A stretch of 11,379 nucleotides of DNA from CAMYLR01 sp039590215 (GTDB lineage Bacteria; Gemmatimonadota; Gemmatimonadetes; JACCXV01; JAHWKZ01): NCBI GenBank assembly GCA_039590215.1, contig JBDHFX010000104.1, positions 1 through 11,379 on the forward strand. The letters are read 5' to 3'. Positions 1-7,284 of the stretch are shown here, piece after piece. Each line of letters opens with the position of its first letter. Position 1 is the stretch's first letter. The notes under the pieces are model-generated. The model made no database searches and was not told the DNA's origin. It saw nothing but the letters and a program-made list of their open reading frames with translations. Position numbers and translations under genes: made by a program.

Positions 1-1
1 G

Positions 2-1105
2 CTCAAGTGCTGGCTCGATGGCGAGACGATCGTCAAGGCGATCCCCGAGATCGGATACCTCCATCGCTGCTTCGAGAAGATGAGCGAGATCCATCGATGG
101 CAGGAGGTGTTTCCATACACGGACCGCCTCAACTACATGGAGCCGTTTCTAAACAACGTCGGATACGCGTTGGCGGTCGAGAAAATGCTCGGGATCGAGA
201 TCCCAAAGCGCGCGCAACGGATCCGTGTCATTCTCGGCGAGTTTTCGCGGATCATGGATCACCTCGTGTGCGTGGGCACGAATCTCGTCGACTTGGGAGC
301 GCTGACGAATTTCTGGTACACCTTCCGCGGACGCGAGGAGATCTACTCACTCCTCGAGCACGTCTCGGGAGCACGACTGATGATGTCGTATGCGCGTATC
401 GGGGGTCTCATGCGCGACGTTCACGACACGTTCGAGGAAGAGGTTCGGACGCTGCTCGAATCGCTGCCCCGTTATATCGACGACGTTGACAAGCTGATTA
501 CCAACAATCGCATCTTCATCGATCGCGCCCGAGGGATTCACGCGACTACGCCCGAGGACGCGATCGACTGGGGTTGGACAGGACCCTGCTTGCGCGCGAC
601 CGGCGTCCCGTACGACGTGCGGAAGATGCACCCGTACTACGACTACGATCAGTTCGACTGGCAGGTCCCCGTCGGGACGAACGGTGACGTGTACGATCGG
701 TATCTCGTGCGCATGGAGGAGATGCGGCAGAGCTTGAAGATCGTCGAGCAGGCGCTCGACGATCTCCCGGACGGCCCCGTCAACGTCGACGACTGGGGGA
801 TCTCGATGCCTCCGAAGGATCGTGTGTACAACACGATCGAGGGAATGGTCGCACACTTCAAGCTGACGTTCGAGGGCATCCAGGTTCCACCGGGCGAGGT
901 TTACTCCTACACCGAGGCCGGGAACGGCGAGCTCGGGTTCTACATCGTATCCGACGGGGAGGGGAAGCCCTACCGGATCCACTGTCGCGCGCCGTGCTTC
1001 GCGATCTACCAGAACATCGGACCGACCCTCGAGGGACACATGCTCGCCGACATCGTCGCCATCGTCGGATCGCTCAACGTGGTCGCTGGTGAGCTCGATC
1101 GGTAA
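2..1105 (+). CDS. nuoD: NADH-quinone oxidoreductase subunit D, 5'-truncated by window edge
   Basis: NuoD is the 49-kDa-type subunit of complex I, related to the large subunit of NiFe hydrogenases. With NuoB and NuoH it forms the quinone-reduction site at the base of the peripheral arm. The frame is already open at base 2, and 367 residues are visible of a family length near 400. The missing N-terminus would carry the conserved THG quinone-site loop. Visible family signatures, counted from the first visible residue, are GYLHRCFEKMSE (18-29, with Cys where Gly is usual), PYTDRLNY (38-45, whose Tyr corresponds to the quinone-contacting Tyr), LAVEKMLG, PVGTNGDVYDRYLVRMEEM in the middle, and a C-terminus ending GELDR as in most NuoD proteins. 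The in-frame ATG at 80 lies inside the conserved region and is not the start. The gene overlaps or abuts nuoE. Fusion to nuoC cannot be excluded because the 5' end is absent. Confidence 0.97.
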   Translation, partial: LKCWLDGETIVKAIPEIGYLHRCFEKMSEIHRWQEVFPYTDRLNYMEPFLNNVGYALAVEKMLGIEIPKRAQRIRVILGEFSRIMDHLVCVGTNLVDLGALTNFWYTFRGREEIYSLLEHVSGARLMMSYARIGGLMRDVHDTFEEEVRTLLESLPRYIDDVDKLITNNRIFIDRARGIHATTPEDAIDWGWTGPCLRATGVPYDVRKMHPYYDYDQFDWQVPVGTNGDVYDRYLVRMEEMRQSLKIVEQALDDLPDGPVNVDDWGISMPPKDRVYNTIEGMVAHFKLTFEGIQVPPGEVYSYTEAGNGELGFYIVSDGEGKPYRIHCRAPCFAIYQNIGPTLEGHMLADIVAIVGSLNVVAGELDR

Positions 1106-1679
1106 CGACGTGGCCACTGCCGTCACGCTGAGTGCCGAATCGACGAGCCGAATCGACGAGGTCGTCGCTCGCTACCCGACGCCTCGTGCGGCGATGCTCC
1201 CCGTCTTATGGATCGTGCAAGGCGAGCTGGAGTGGATCTCGCCCGAAACGATGGAGTGGGTTGGGAACCGTCTCGGTTGCTCGGCTGCCAGCGTTGAAGC
1301 GGTGGTCGGTTTCTACACGATGTTTGACGCGGCGCCGGTCGGGAAGTACAAGCTTCAAGTGTGTCGCACCTTGTCCTGCGAGCTGATGGGCGCCCGAAAA
1401 GTGATCGATCACTTGCGTGAGCGGCTAGGGATCGAGCCCGGTGACACGACCGACGACGGAATGTTCACGCTTCAGGAGGTTGAATGTCTCGGATCGTGCG
1501 GGACGGCCCCGTTACTCCAATGCAACTTCCGATACCACGAAAACCTGACGCCTGAGCGAGTTGACGCGTTGCTCGATGAACTGCGTGGCTCAGAACCCAC
1601 CGACGACGTGACCCCGATCATTCATGAGCGACCGAGCCGCGATGCATACCGCGAGATGTTTCCGGCGAGCGCTCGATGA
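1089..1679 (+). CDS. nuoE: NADH-quinone oxidoreductase subunit E (24-kDa, 2Fe-2S N1a)
   Basis: NuoE is a thioredoxin-like 2Fe-2S protein that pairs with NuoF in the NADH-input module of complex I and carries cluster N1a. The 196-residue product has an N-terminal helical part (RIDEVVARYPTPRAAMLPVL, residues 21-40) typical of the family. Its four cluster ligands are C92 and C97 (CRTLSC, C-x4-C) and C133 and C137 (CLGSC, C-x3-C). The acidic C-terminal tail after about residue 165 is poorly conserved. The start is uncertain. GTG at 1089 gives a 17-base overlap with nuoD, while the in-frame GTG at 1110 would start 4 bases after the nuoD stop and remove 7 non-conserved residues. Neither has a convincing Shine-Dalgarno sequence. 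The stop overlaps the nuoF start as ATGA, so translation is probably coupled. Confidence 0.96.
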   Translation: MSSIGNDVATAVTLSAESTSRIDEVVARYPTPRAAMLPVLWIVQGELEWISPETMEWVGNRLGCSAASVEAVVGFYTMFDAAPVGKYKLQVCRTLSCELMGARKVIDHLRERLGIEPGDTTDDGMFTLQEVECLGSCGTAPLLQCNFRYHENLTPERVDALLDELRGSEPTDDVTPIIHERPSRDAYREMFPASAR

Positions 1680-2998
1680 GCGCACCCAAGATCCTCATGC
1701 AGCGCGGGCTCGATCATCCCGGGAAGAGCCACACGCTGGAGACGTATGAGGCGACCGGCGGATACCGAGCGGTGAGAAAAGCCCTCGACATGGACCCACT
1801 TGTGGTTCAGCAGGAGGTCAAGACGTCGGGGCTCAGAGGACGCGGTGGAGCCGGTTTCCCAGCCGGCATGAAGTGGGGGTTCACCCCGCGTGACTCCGAA
1901 AAGCCAAAGTACGTGGTGTGTAACTCCGACGAGTCGGAGCCCGGCACCTTCAAGGATCGGTGGCTGCTCGAGAACGATCCCCACACGGTGATCGAGGGGA
2001 TCATGATCGCAGCGATCGCGATCGACTGTCACCTCGCGTTTAACTACGTCCGCGGCGAGTACTCATACCAGGGGCAGTGCTTCCAGGCGGCGGTCGACGA
2101 GGCGTACGCGAAGGGATACCTGGGTAAGGGGATCCTCGGCTCTGACTACGATCTCGATCTGGTTGTTCACTACGGCGCCGGTGCGTACATCGCCGGCGAG
2201 GAAACAGGTCTCCTCGAATCGCTGGAGGGGAGAAAGGCGATGCCACGCAACAAGCCGCCTTTCCCGGCGGTTGAGGGACTCTTCTGGTGCCCGACGGTCA
2301 TCAACAACACAGAGACCTTGGCCGCGGTCCCGTGGATCATCGAGAACGGCGGCGACGCATACGCTCAGTACGGCACCGAGAAGTCGAAGGGGACCAAGAT
2401 GTGGTCGTGCAGCGGGCCGATCAATAAGCCCGGTGTCTACGAGGTCGAGTTCGGCGTCGAGATGATGGGGTTCGTCGAGGAGTACTGCGGCGGATTGATG
2501 GAGGGCGTCGGCCTCAAGGGGATCGTCCCTGGCGGATCGTCGGTGCCCGTAATGAGACCCGAGCAATGTCAGGGCGCGCGCATGGACTACGAGGGGCTGC
2601 TCGAACGTGGAAGCCTGGTCGGGTCGGGCGGATTCATCGTGATCGGCGACAATGTCTCTGCGGTCGACTGTCTGCTCAATTTGGCCCATTTCTACGCCCA
2701 CGAGTCGTGCGGGCAGTGCACGCCCTGCCGCGAGGGGTGCGGCTGGATCGAGCAGCTGGTTGGGGAGATTCGAAACGGGAACGGCCGACAGGCGAATCTG
2801 ACGAAAGTGCTCGAGCTTGCCGACGCGATGGCGGGCAAGACGATCTGCGCCCTGGCCGATGCGATGGCTTGGCCGGCTGTCGCGTTCATCAAGAACTACC
2901 CCGAGGATTTTGCGAAGCTGTGCGCGGGGGATGTCGATCTGGAAGCTCTCGGCGAGGCGGTTTCACGCCACGATCACATTCTTCCGCGCGCCTCGTGA
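1676..2998 (+). CDS. nuoF: NADH-quinone oxidoreductase subunit F (51-kDa, FMN, NADH and 4Fe-4S N3)
   Basis: NuoF binds NADH and FMN and passes electrons to cluster N3, so it is the entry point of complex I in the cytoplasmic peripheral arm. The 440-residue length is normal. The glycine-rich loop GLRGRGGAGFPAG (52-64) and CNSDESEPGTFKDR (82-95) match the FMN/NADH pocket. AYIAGEETGLLESLEGR (170-186) is the second nucleotide-site motif, with Ala at 173 where Cys is common. A SLBB-like region lies around 245-335. The N3 ligands are C345, C348 and C351 (SCGQCTPC) plus C391 (TICALADAMAWP). The ATG overlaps the nuoE stop (ATGA), and only a weak purine stretch (GCGAG) lies upstream, consistent with coupling. 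The conserved NuoE/NuoF/NuoG order indicates one NADH-dehydrogenase module. Confidence 0.98.
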   Translation: MSAPKILMQRGLDHPGKSHTLETYEATGGYRAVRKALDMDPLVVQQEVKTSGLRGRGGAGFPAGMKWGFTPRDSEKPKYVVCNSDESEPGTFKDRWLLENDPHTVIEGIMIAAIAIDCHLAFNYVRGEYSYQGQCFQAAVDEAYAKGYLGKGILGSDYDLDLVVHYGAGAYIAGEETGLLESLEGRKAMPRNKPPFPAVEGLFWCPTVINNTETLAAVPWIIENGGDAYAQYGTEKSKGTKMWSCSGPINKPGVYEVEFGVEMMGFVEEYCGGLMEGVGLKGIVPGGSSVPVMRPEQCQGARMDYEGLLERGSLVGSGGFIVIGDNVSAVDCLLNLAHFYAHESCGQCTPCREGCGWIEQLVGEIRNGNGRQANLTKVLELADAMAGKTICALADAMAWPAVAFIKNYPEDFAKLCAGDVDLEALGEAVSRHDHILPRAS

Positions 2999-3010
2999 CG
3001 GGCTCGAAGC

Positions 3011-3016
3011 GAGGGA
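3011..3016 (+). promoter_or_regulatory. Ribosome binding site of nuoG
   Basis: GAGGGA sits 7 bases before the ATG at 3024. It fixes the nuoG start there rather than at the upstream in-frame codons that overlap nuoF. It lies in one of the two short spacers in the window, so nuoG appears to be initiated independently rather than by stop/start overlap. Confidence 0.75.
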
Positions 3017-3023
3017 TATAACG

Positions 3024-4802
3024 ATGCGTCGCAATGTCGGAGCCGAAAAAAACACCGCCACCGGTGGGACTCGGGATCGCGAAGCGGTCGACCTGGCCGT
3101 AATCCTGCCGCCGGGATCGCCGCGGGAAGCGGTCGGGTTACGACCCGCGGCCGAATCTGTCACTGCGCTGTCGGTGACGGTCGACGGTGTCGAGGTTTGC
3201 GTCCCGGTCGGCTCGACGATCTTCCAGGCCGCCGAGGCGGCGGGATATACGCCGCCCCATTTCTGCTACCACCGCGATCTCTCGGTACCGGCGAACTGTC
3301 GGATGTGTCTGTGCGAGGTCGAGGGGCAGGGGAAGCTCCAGACATCGTGCTCGATCTCGGTGGCCGACGGCATGGTCGTCAAGTTCGACACGCCGCGCGT
3401 CAAGGAAGCCGTGGAGGGCGTCCTCGAGTTCGAGTTCAAGAACCACCCGCTCGACTGCCCGGTTTGCGATCAGGTAGGCGAGTGCCACCTGCAGCGCTAC
3501 TACCTCGAGGTAGGGAAATACGAGCCGCTGCCGATGAAGCGGATCCGAAAGCCGAAGGTCATCGACCTCGGACCGATCACGATGGATGCCGAGCGATGCG
3601 TCCTGTGCTCGCGATGCGTGCGGTTCGGTGAGGAGATTACGGGGAGCGCAGATTTCGTGATCGCGAACCGCTCGGACCACTCGGAAATAAAGACCTTCGA
3701 CGATCGCCCGATCGAGACCGACTACGCGCTGAACTACGCCGATATCTGTCCGGTGGGCGCGTTGACGTCGAACGACTTTCGGTTTCGGAAACGGGTTTAC
3801 TACCTGCACACCGTCAAATCGATCTGTCCCGGGTGCTCGACCGGGTGCAACGTCTACGCCGAACAGTCGGAGGACGCCTTATATCGCTACCGGCCGCGGT
3901 ACAACGACAACGTCAACGACTCGTGGATGTGTGACCCGGGTCGGATCTCGTCGAACGCACTGGCCGATACGACCGACCGGATCGTTGCCCCGATGACACG
4001 GGTGAACGGCACGCTCGTCGAGGTCGAGTGGGATGCAGCGATTGCACAAGCCACGGACGCGATCAAGCGGACGGGGGGCGAGATCGCAGTCATCGGCCAC
4101 CCTGATCTGTCAAACGAGGATCTGCATCAATTGCGTGTGCTCGTATCGCATGCCGGGGGCCGGGTCGACTTCCGGGTCGCAGACTCGTGGCAACAGATCG
4201 ACGAGCTGGTGGACAACGTCCTGATTCGCCGTGACCCCTATCCCAACACGCGCGGCGCGCTCGAGGTGCTCGGGCTCGCCGATAGCGCACAGAGCGGCGT
4301 GCCGACGATCGTCGCGGATGTCGCTGCCGGGAAGACGCGTGGTCTCATCGTGTGCGGGTGGGACCTGGGAGCGCTCGGTGAGCCCGGTCGCGAGGCGGTG
4401 AAGACGGCAGACTGGGTGTGGTTTGTCGGGTCGCGTCGAGTCGACACGCTCGATCATGCCGACCTCGTCTTTCCGACTGCGGTGCACGTCGAGCGCGAGG
4501 GTACGTTCACGAACTACGCCGGCCGCGTGCAGCGGTTCCGGCAGAGCGTCTCGCTTTACGGTGAGAGCCGTCCTGCGTGGCGCGTTTTTGGGGATATCGA
4601 CGCCGCGCTGTCGGGGAACGCCGCGCCGCGCACGGCGTCGGAGGCGTTCGATCGCTTGGCGGCTGCGGTCGCCTCGTTCTCCGGCCTTTCGTACGGTGTC
4701 GTGGGAGATCAAGGATCGTGGCTTCGTGGTTGGGAGAAAGAGACGATGCCACCAGTCGGAATTCACGCCATGCCGGGTGTCAGGCGCCCGAGCCCGGAGT
4801 AG
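3024..4802 (+). CDS. nuoG: NADH-quinone oxidoreductase subunit G (75-kDa), short form with N7 cluster ligands
   Basis: NuoG is the largest peripheral-arm subunit and relays electrons from N3 through N1b, N4 and N5. From the ATG at 3024 the product is 592 residues. After a 45-residue polar extension comes a 2Fe-2S ferredoxin fold with N1b ligands C81, C92, C95 and C109. The His-Cys domain (H141, C145, C148, C154) binds N5. The N4 ligands are C192, C195, C198 and C242. Next, C268, C271, C275 and C303 (C-x2-C-x3-C-x27-C) match the extra N7 site found in some bacteria such as E. coli and Thermus and absent from mitochondria. A shortened molybdopterin-oxidoreductase-like domain runs from about 319 to 530, including DHADLVFPTAVHVEREGTF (477-495). 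It is non-catalytic in the family. The length is well below E. coli (about 908) and Thermus (about 783), but the C-terminal tail looks complete. nuoH follows after 2 bases. Confidence 0.96.
   Translation: MRRNVGAEKNTATGGTRDREAVDLAVILPPGSPREAVGLRPAAESVTALSVTVDGVEVCVPVGSTIFQAAEAAGYTPPHFCYHRDLSVPANCRMCLCEVEGQGKLQTSCSISVADGMVVKFDTPRVKEAVEGVLEFEFKNHPLDCPVCDQVGECHLQRYYLEVGKYEPLPMKRIRKPKVIDLGPITMDAERCVLCSRCVRFGEEITGSADFVIANRSDHSEIKTFDDRPIETDYALNYADICPVGALTSNDFRFRKRVYYLHTVKSICPGCSTGCNVYAEQSEDALYRYRPRYNDNVNDSWMCDPGRISSNALADTTDRIVAPMTRVNGTLVEVEWDAAIAQATDAIKRTGGEIAVIGHPDLSNEDLHQLRVLVSHAGGRVDFRVADSWQQIDELVDNVLIRRDPYPNTRGALEVLGLADSAQSGVPTIVADVAAGKTRGLIVCGWDLGALGEPGREAVKTADWVWFVGSRRVDTLDHADLVFPTAVHVEREGTFTNYAGRVQRFRQSVSLYGESRPAWRVFGDIDAALSGNAAPRTASEAFDRLAAAVASFSGLSYGVVGDQGSWLRGWEKETMPPVGIHAMPGVRRPSPE
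4796..4799 (+). promoter_or_regulatory. Ribosome binding site of nuoH
   Basis: GGAG ends 5 bases before the ATG at 4805 and lies inside the last codons of nuoG. It supports starting nuoH at 4805 rather than at the far-upstream in-frame codons inside nuoG. Confidence 0.65.
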
Positions 4803-4804
4803 CG

Positions 4805-5863
4805 ATGGACTGGATCGGGATCCTGGTGTTCTTCATGGTGTTGACCCTGGTGCCGGTGCTGGTTTGGGTTGAGCGCCGCGGCAGCGCGTTCATCCAACAT
4901 CGGTTGGGGCCAAACCGCGTCAACATCTTGGGGATCACGTTGTTTGGTCTGGTCCAGCCGTTGGCCGACGTGGTCAAGTTCCTATGGAAGGAGGAGTACG
5001 TGCCGGCTCACGCCAACCGGGCGTTCTACCTGCTCGCGCCGGTCATGTTCTTGGTGCCGGCGGCGATGACCTTTGCCGTCGTTCCGTTGGCAGACACGCT
5101 CGTGCTCGGTGGGCGGACGATCCACATGCAAGTGGCCAATCTGAACATCGGCATCCTGTACGTCTTCGCGCTGGGGTCGTTATCGGTGTATGGCATCGTA
5201 ATGGCGGGTTGGGCGTCGAACAACAAGTACGCGTTCTTGGGCGGTATTCGGTCGAGTGCGCAGATGATCTCCTACGAGTTGGCGCTCAGCCTATCGGTGG
5301 TCGGGATTCTGATGATCTACGGCGCGATCCAGCTGAGTGAGATCGTCAACGGGCAGGGCGAGCTCCTGTTTGGGGTCATCCCGAAGTGGGGCGTTGTCAC
5401 ACAGCCGCTGGCCTTCATTCTGTTTACGGTGGCGGTGTTTGCCGAATCGAACCGGTTGCCCTTCGACCTCCCGGAAGCGGAGAACGAGTTGGTGGCCGGG
5501 TATCACGCCGAGTATTCGGCGATGAAGTTCGCGCTGTTCTTTATGGCTGAATACATGGCGATGGTGACCGGGGCGATGTTGATCGTTACGCTGTTCTTCG
5601 GTGGTTGGCAGATCCCGTGGGTGTCGAGTGAGGCGCTTCGCGCCGCCGTTGGACCGATCCCGGCGGTGTTGCTTCAGCTGGGTGCGTTCACGGCCAAGCT
5701 GGGTTTCTTTTTGTGGCTGTTCATCTGGGTGCGTTGGACGCTGCCGCGGTTTCGGTACGATCAGCTAATGGATCTTGGCTGGAAGATCGTGCTGCCGCTT
5801 GCGCTGGCGAACGTCTTTGTGACGGCGCTCGTTCTCTACTTTGGCCGAGGGCTCTTTTCATGA
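4805..5863 (+). CDS. nuoH: NADH-quinone oxidoreductase subunit H (ND1-like membrane subunit)
   Basis: NuoH is the membrane subunit that docks to the peripheral arm and forms the entrance and part of the quinone chamber. It links quinone reduction to the proton channels. The 352-residue product has about eight hydrophobic segments, as in the family. Conserved features are ERRGSAFIQHRLGPNR (23-38), the VVKFLWKEE segment (56-64) and the long cytoplasmic loop FAESNRLPFDLPEAENELV (212-230) followed by AGYHAEYSAMKFALFF. These acidic loop residues lie near the quinone cavity in known structures. The start at 4805 gives the expected short hydrophobic N-terminus (MDWIGILVFFMV) with a Shine-Dalgarno sequence, 2 bases after nuoG. 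The stop overlaps nuoI as ATGA. Confidence 0.98.
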   Translation: MDWIGILVFFMVLTLVPVLVWVERRGSAFIQHRLGPNRVNILGITLFGLVQPLADVVKFLWKEEYVPAHANRAFYLLAPVMFLVPAAMTFAVVPLADTLVLGGRTIHMQVANLNIGILYVFALGSLSVYGIVMAGWASNNKYAFLGGIRSSAQMISYELALSLSVVGILMIYGAIQLSEIVNGQGELLFGVIPKWGVVTQPLAFILFTVAVFAESNRLPFDLPEAENELVAGYHAEYSAMKFALFFMAEYMAMVTGAMLIVTLFFGGWQIPWVSSEALRAAVGPIPAVLLQLGAFTAKLGFFLWLFIWVRWTLPRFRYDQLMDLGWKIVLPLALANVFVTALVLYFGRGLFS

Positions 5864-6465
5864 GCTTGATACCGGATACGATCGATCCGAAGGATGTCGT
5901 CGTCGTGCGCGGCGACGAGACCCTCGTCAGCTCGAACCCTGATGAGTGGTGGAAGCAGTTCTATCTCCCGGCGGTGGCCGGCGGGCTCGCCGTAACCCTG
6001 CGAAACATGATCAAGAATCTCTTCAACCGGAAGGGCATGCCGACAATCGAGTATCCGGAAGAGCGACGCGACTACGGTGATCGCTTCCGCGGACGGCATT
6101 ACCTAAAGAAGCGTCCCAGCGGGGAGCCGCGTTGTGTGGCGTGCATGATGTGTGCGACCGCGTGTCCAGCGGACTGCATCTACATCGTCGGCGGCGAGCA
6201 CCCCGACCCGGAGATCGAGAAGTATCCAGTGCGGTTCGATATCGACGGCTTGCGGTGCATCATGTGTGGCTACTGCGTCGATGCTTGCCCCGAGGACGCG
6301 ATCGCGATGACCAAGGAGTACGAATGGGCCAGCTACGAGCGCGAGGATTTTATCTGGGACAAGGAGTACCTGCTGAACTGGCGCGACGAAAAGGAAGTTG
6401 ACGACGGCTACCAGCCGTTCGAGGGAGACATCGACAAGTACCGTATGTCGCGGGGCAACCTGTGA
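5860..6465 (+). CDS. nuoI: NADH-quinone oxidoreductase subunit I (2x4Fe-4S, N6a/N6b)
   Basis: NuoI is the ferredoxin-like subunit that carries clusters N6a and N6b and passes electrons from NuoG toward N2 in NuoB. The 201-residue product has two 4Fe-4S motifs: C92, C95, C98 and C102 followed by P103, and C133, C136, C139 and C143 followed by P144. The fourth Cys of each motif ligates the other cluster, as usual for 8Fe ferredoxins. C106 is an additional Cys. The roughly 60-residue N-terminal part, with WWKQFYLPAVAGGLAVTL (30-47), would lie amphipathically against the membrane and anchor the subunit next to NuoH. The protein is somewhat longer than E. coli NuoI (180), owing to an N-terminal lead-in and an acidic tail. 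The ATG at 5860 overlaps the nuoH stop as ATGA, and the stop overlaps the nuoJ GTG as GTGA. Confidence 0.98.
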   Translation: MSLIPDTIDPKDVVVVRGDETLVSSNPDEWWKQFYLPAVAGGLAVTLRNMIKNLFNRKGMPTIEYPEERRDYGDRFRGRHYLKKRPSGEPRCVACMMCATACPADCIYIVGGEHPDPEIEKYPVRFDIDGLRCIMCGYCVDACPEDAIAMTKEYEWASYEREDFIWDKEYLLNWRDEKEVDDGYQPFEGDIDKYRMSRGNL

Positions 6466-6977
6466 CCGGCGTCGACGTCGCGTTCTGGATTCTCGCGGCG
6501 GTCGCAGTCGGCGCGAGCCTGGTCGTCATCACCAACCGTAATCCGGTCGCCTGCGTGCTATTCTTGGTGGTGGCGTTCTTCGCGTCGGCGGGATTGTTCG
6601 TCACCCTCCACAGCCATTTTTTGGCAGCGATCCAGGTGATTATCTACGCCGGCGCGATAATGGTGCTGTTCCTGTTCGTCATCTTGTTGCTGAACCTCGG
6701 GCAGGAACAGTGGTTCGATGTGTCCAACAATCCGCTGCGGGTAACCGCTGTGGTATTCGGTGCCGGGTTCCTGGCGCTACTGGTGGGCGGTGGCATCAGC
6801 GGGTTGGCACCGACGGTGCGCGGGCCGGCGGCCGAGATCTCACCAGATCTTCTGGGGTCGACGGGCGCCGTGGGGGCCGCGCTCTACACCGCCTACTTCA
6901 TGCCCTTCATCACCATTGCGCTGCTTCTGTTGTTGGCCATGGTCGGGGCGGTGGCGATCGCCCGTCGAGAGCGTTAG
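6462..6977 (+). CDS. nuoJ: NADH-quinone oxidoreductase subunit J (ND6-like)
   Basis: NuoJ is a five-helix membrane subunit between NuoH and NuoK. Its third helix changes conformation during the coupling cycle. The 171-residue product has hydrophobic segments at roughly 6-22, 29-47, 54-79, 92-114 and 139-167. The diagnostic third-helix motif IQVIIYAGAIMVLFLFV (57-73) includes the conserved Tyr (Y62) and the Gly near the pi-bulge. Translation starts at a GTG that overlaps the nuoI stop as GTGA and gives the expected N-terminus just before the first helix. nuoK begins 4 bases after the stop. Confidence 0.96.
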   Translation: MTGVDVAFWILAAVAVGASLVVITNRNPVACVLFLVVAFFASAGLFVTLHSHFLAAIQVIIYAGAIMVLFLFVILLLNLGQEQWFDVSNNPLRVTAVVFGAGFLALLVGGGISGLAPTVRGPAAEISPDLLGSTGAVGAALYTAYFMPFITIALLLLLAMVGAVAIARRER

Positions 6978-6981
6978 CGGG

Positions 6982-7284
6982 ATGGTCGGGCCAGCCCACT
7001 ACATCACGCTGAGCGCGGTCTTGTTCACGATCGGTGTGATCGGTGTCTTGACACGCAAGAACGCCATTATCGTATTCATGGCGATCGAGATCATGCTCAA
7101 CGCGGCAAACCTGGCGCTGGTGACATTCGCGATGACGATCGGCGATGTCGCCGGGTTGATCATGGTACTTCTCGTGATTGCAGTCGCAGCCGCAGAGGCG
7201 GCGGTCGGGCTGGCGATCATTGTTGCCATGTTCCGCCACCGCGAGACCGTCAACATCGAAGCCTTCAACGTGCTGCGCGGGTGA
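6982..7284 (+). CDS. nuoK: NADH-quinone oxidoreductase subunit K (ND4L-like)
   Basis: NuoK is a three-helix membrane subunit forming part of the proton path between NuoJ and NuoN. The product is exactly 100 residues, the usual length. The two functionally important membrane glutamates fall at E36 (FMAIEIMLNAANL) and E72 (AAAEAAVGLAI), the same positions as in E. coli NuoK. ITLSAVLFTIGVIGVLTRKN (8-27) is the typical first helix and loop. The ATG at 6982 is chosen over upstream in-frame codons inside nuoJ. The nearest purine stretch, GAGAG, ends 10 bases upstream, so the ribosome site is only moderate. The stop overlaps the nuoL GTG as GTGA. Confidence 0.97.
   Translation: MVGPAHYITLSAVLFTIGVIGVLTRKNAIIVFMAIEIMLNAANLALVTFAMTIGDVAGLIMVLLVIAVAAAEAAVGLAIIVAMFRHRETVNIEAFNVLRG

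Noticed and set aside
347..1126. Minus-strand open frame of 259 codons opposite nuoD
   Set aside because: It is a codon-bias shadow of nuoD with no family signature and no ribosome site noted.
2817..3023. Upstream extension of the nuoG frame into nuoF
   Set aside because: It would overlap nuoF by about 180 bases and encodes an Arg/Trp-rich stretch that is the frame-shifted image of nuoF. The ATG at 3024 has a good ribosome site.
4577..4804. Upstream extension of the nuoH frame into nuoG
   Set aside because: It is an Arg/Gly-rich shadow of nuoG. The ATG at 4805 gives the standard hydrophobic NuoH N-terminus.
5713..5859. Upstream extension of the nuoI frame into nuoH
   Set aside because: It is a shadow of the nuoH 3' end; the ATGA overlap at 5860 fits the operon pattern.
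6760..6981. Upstream extension of the nuoK frame into nuoJ
   Set aside because: It would give a 174-residue protein, while NuoK is about 100 residues and the family alignment starts at 6982.
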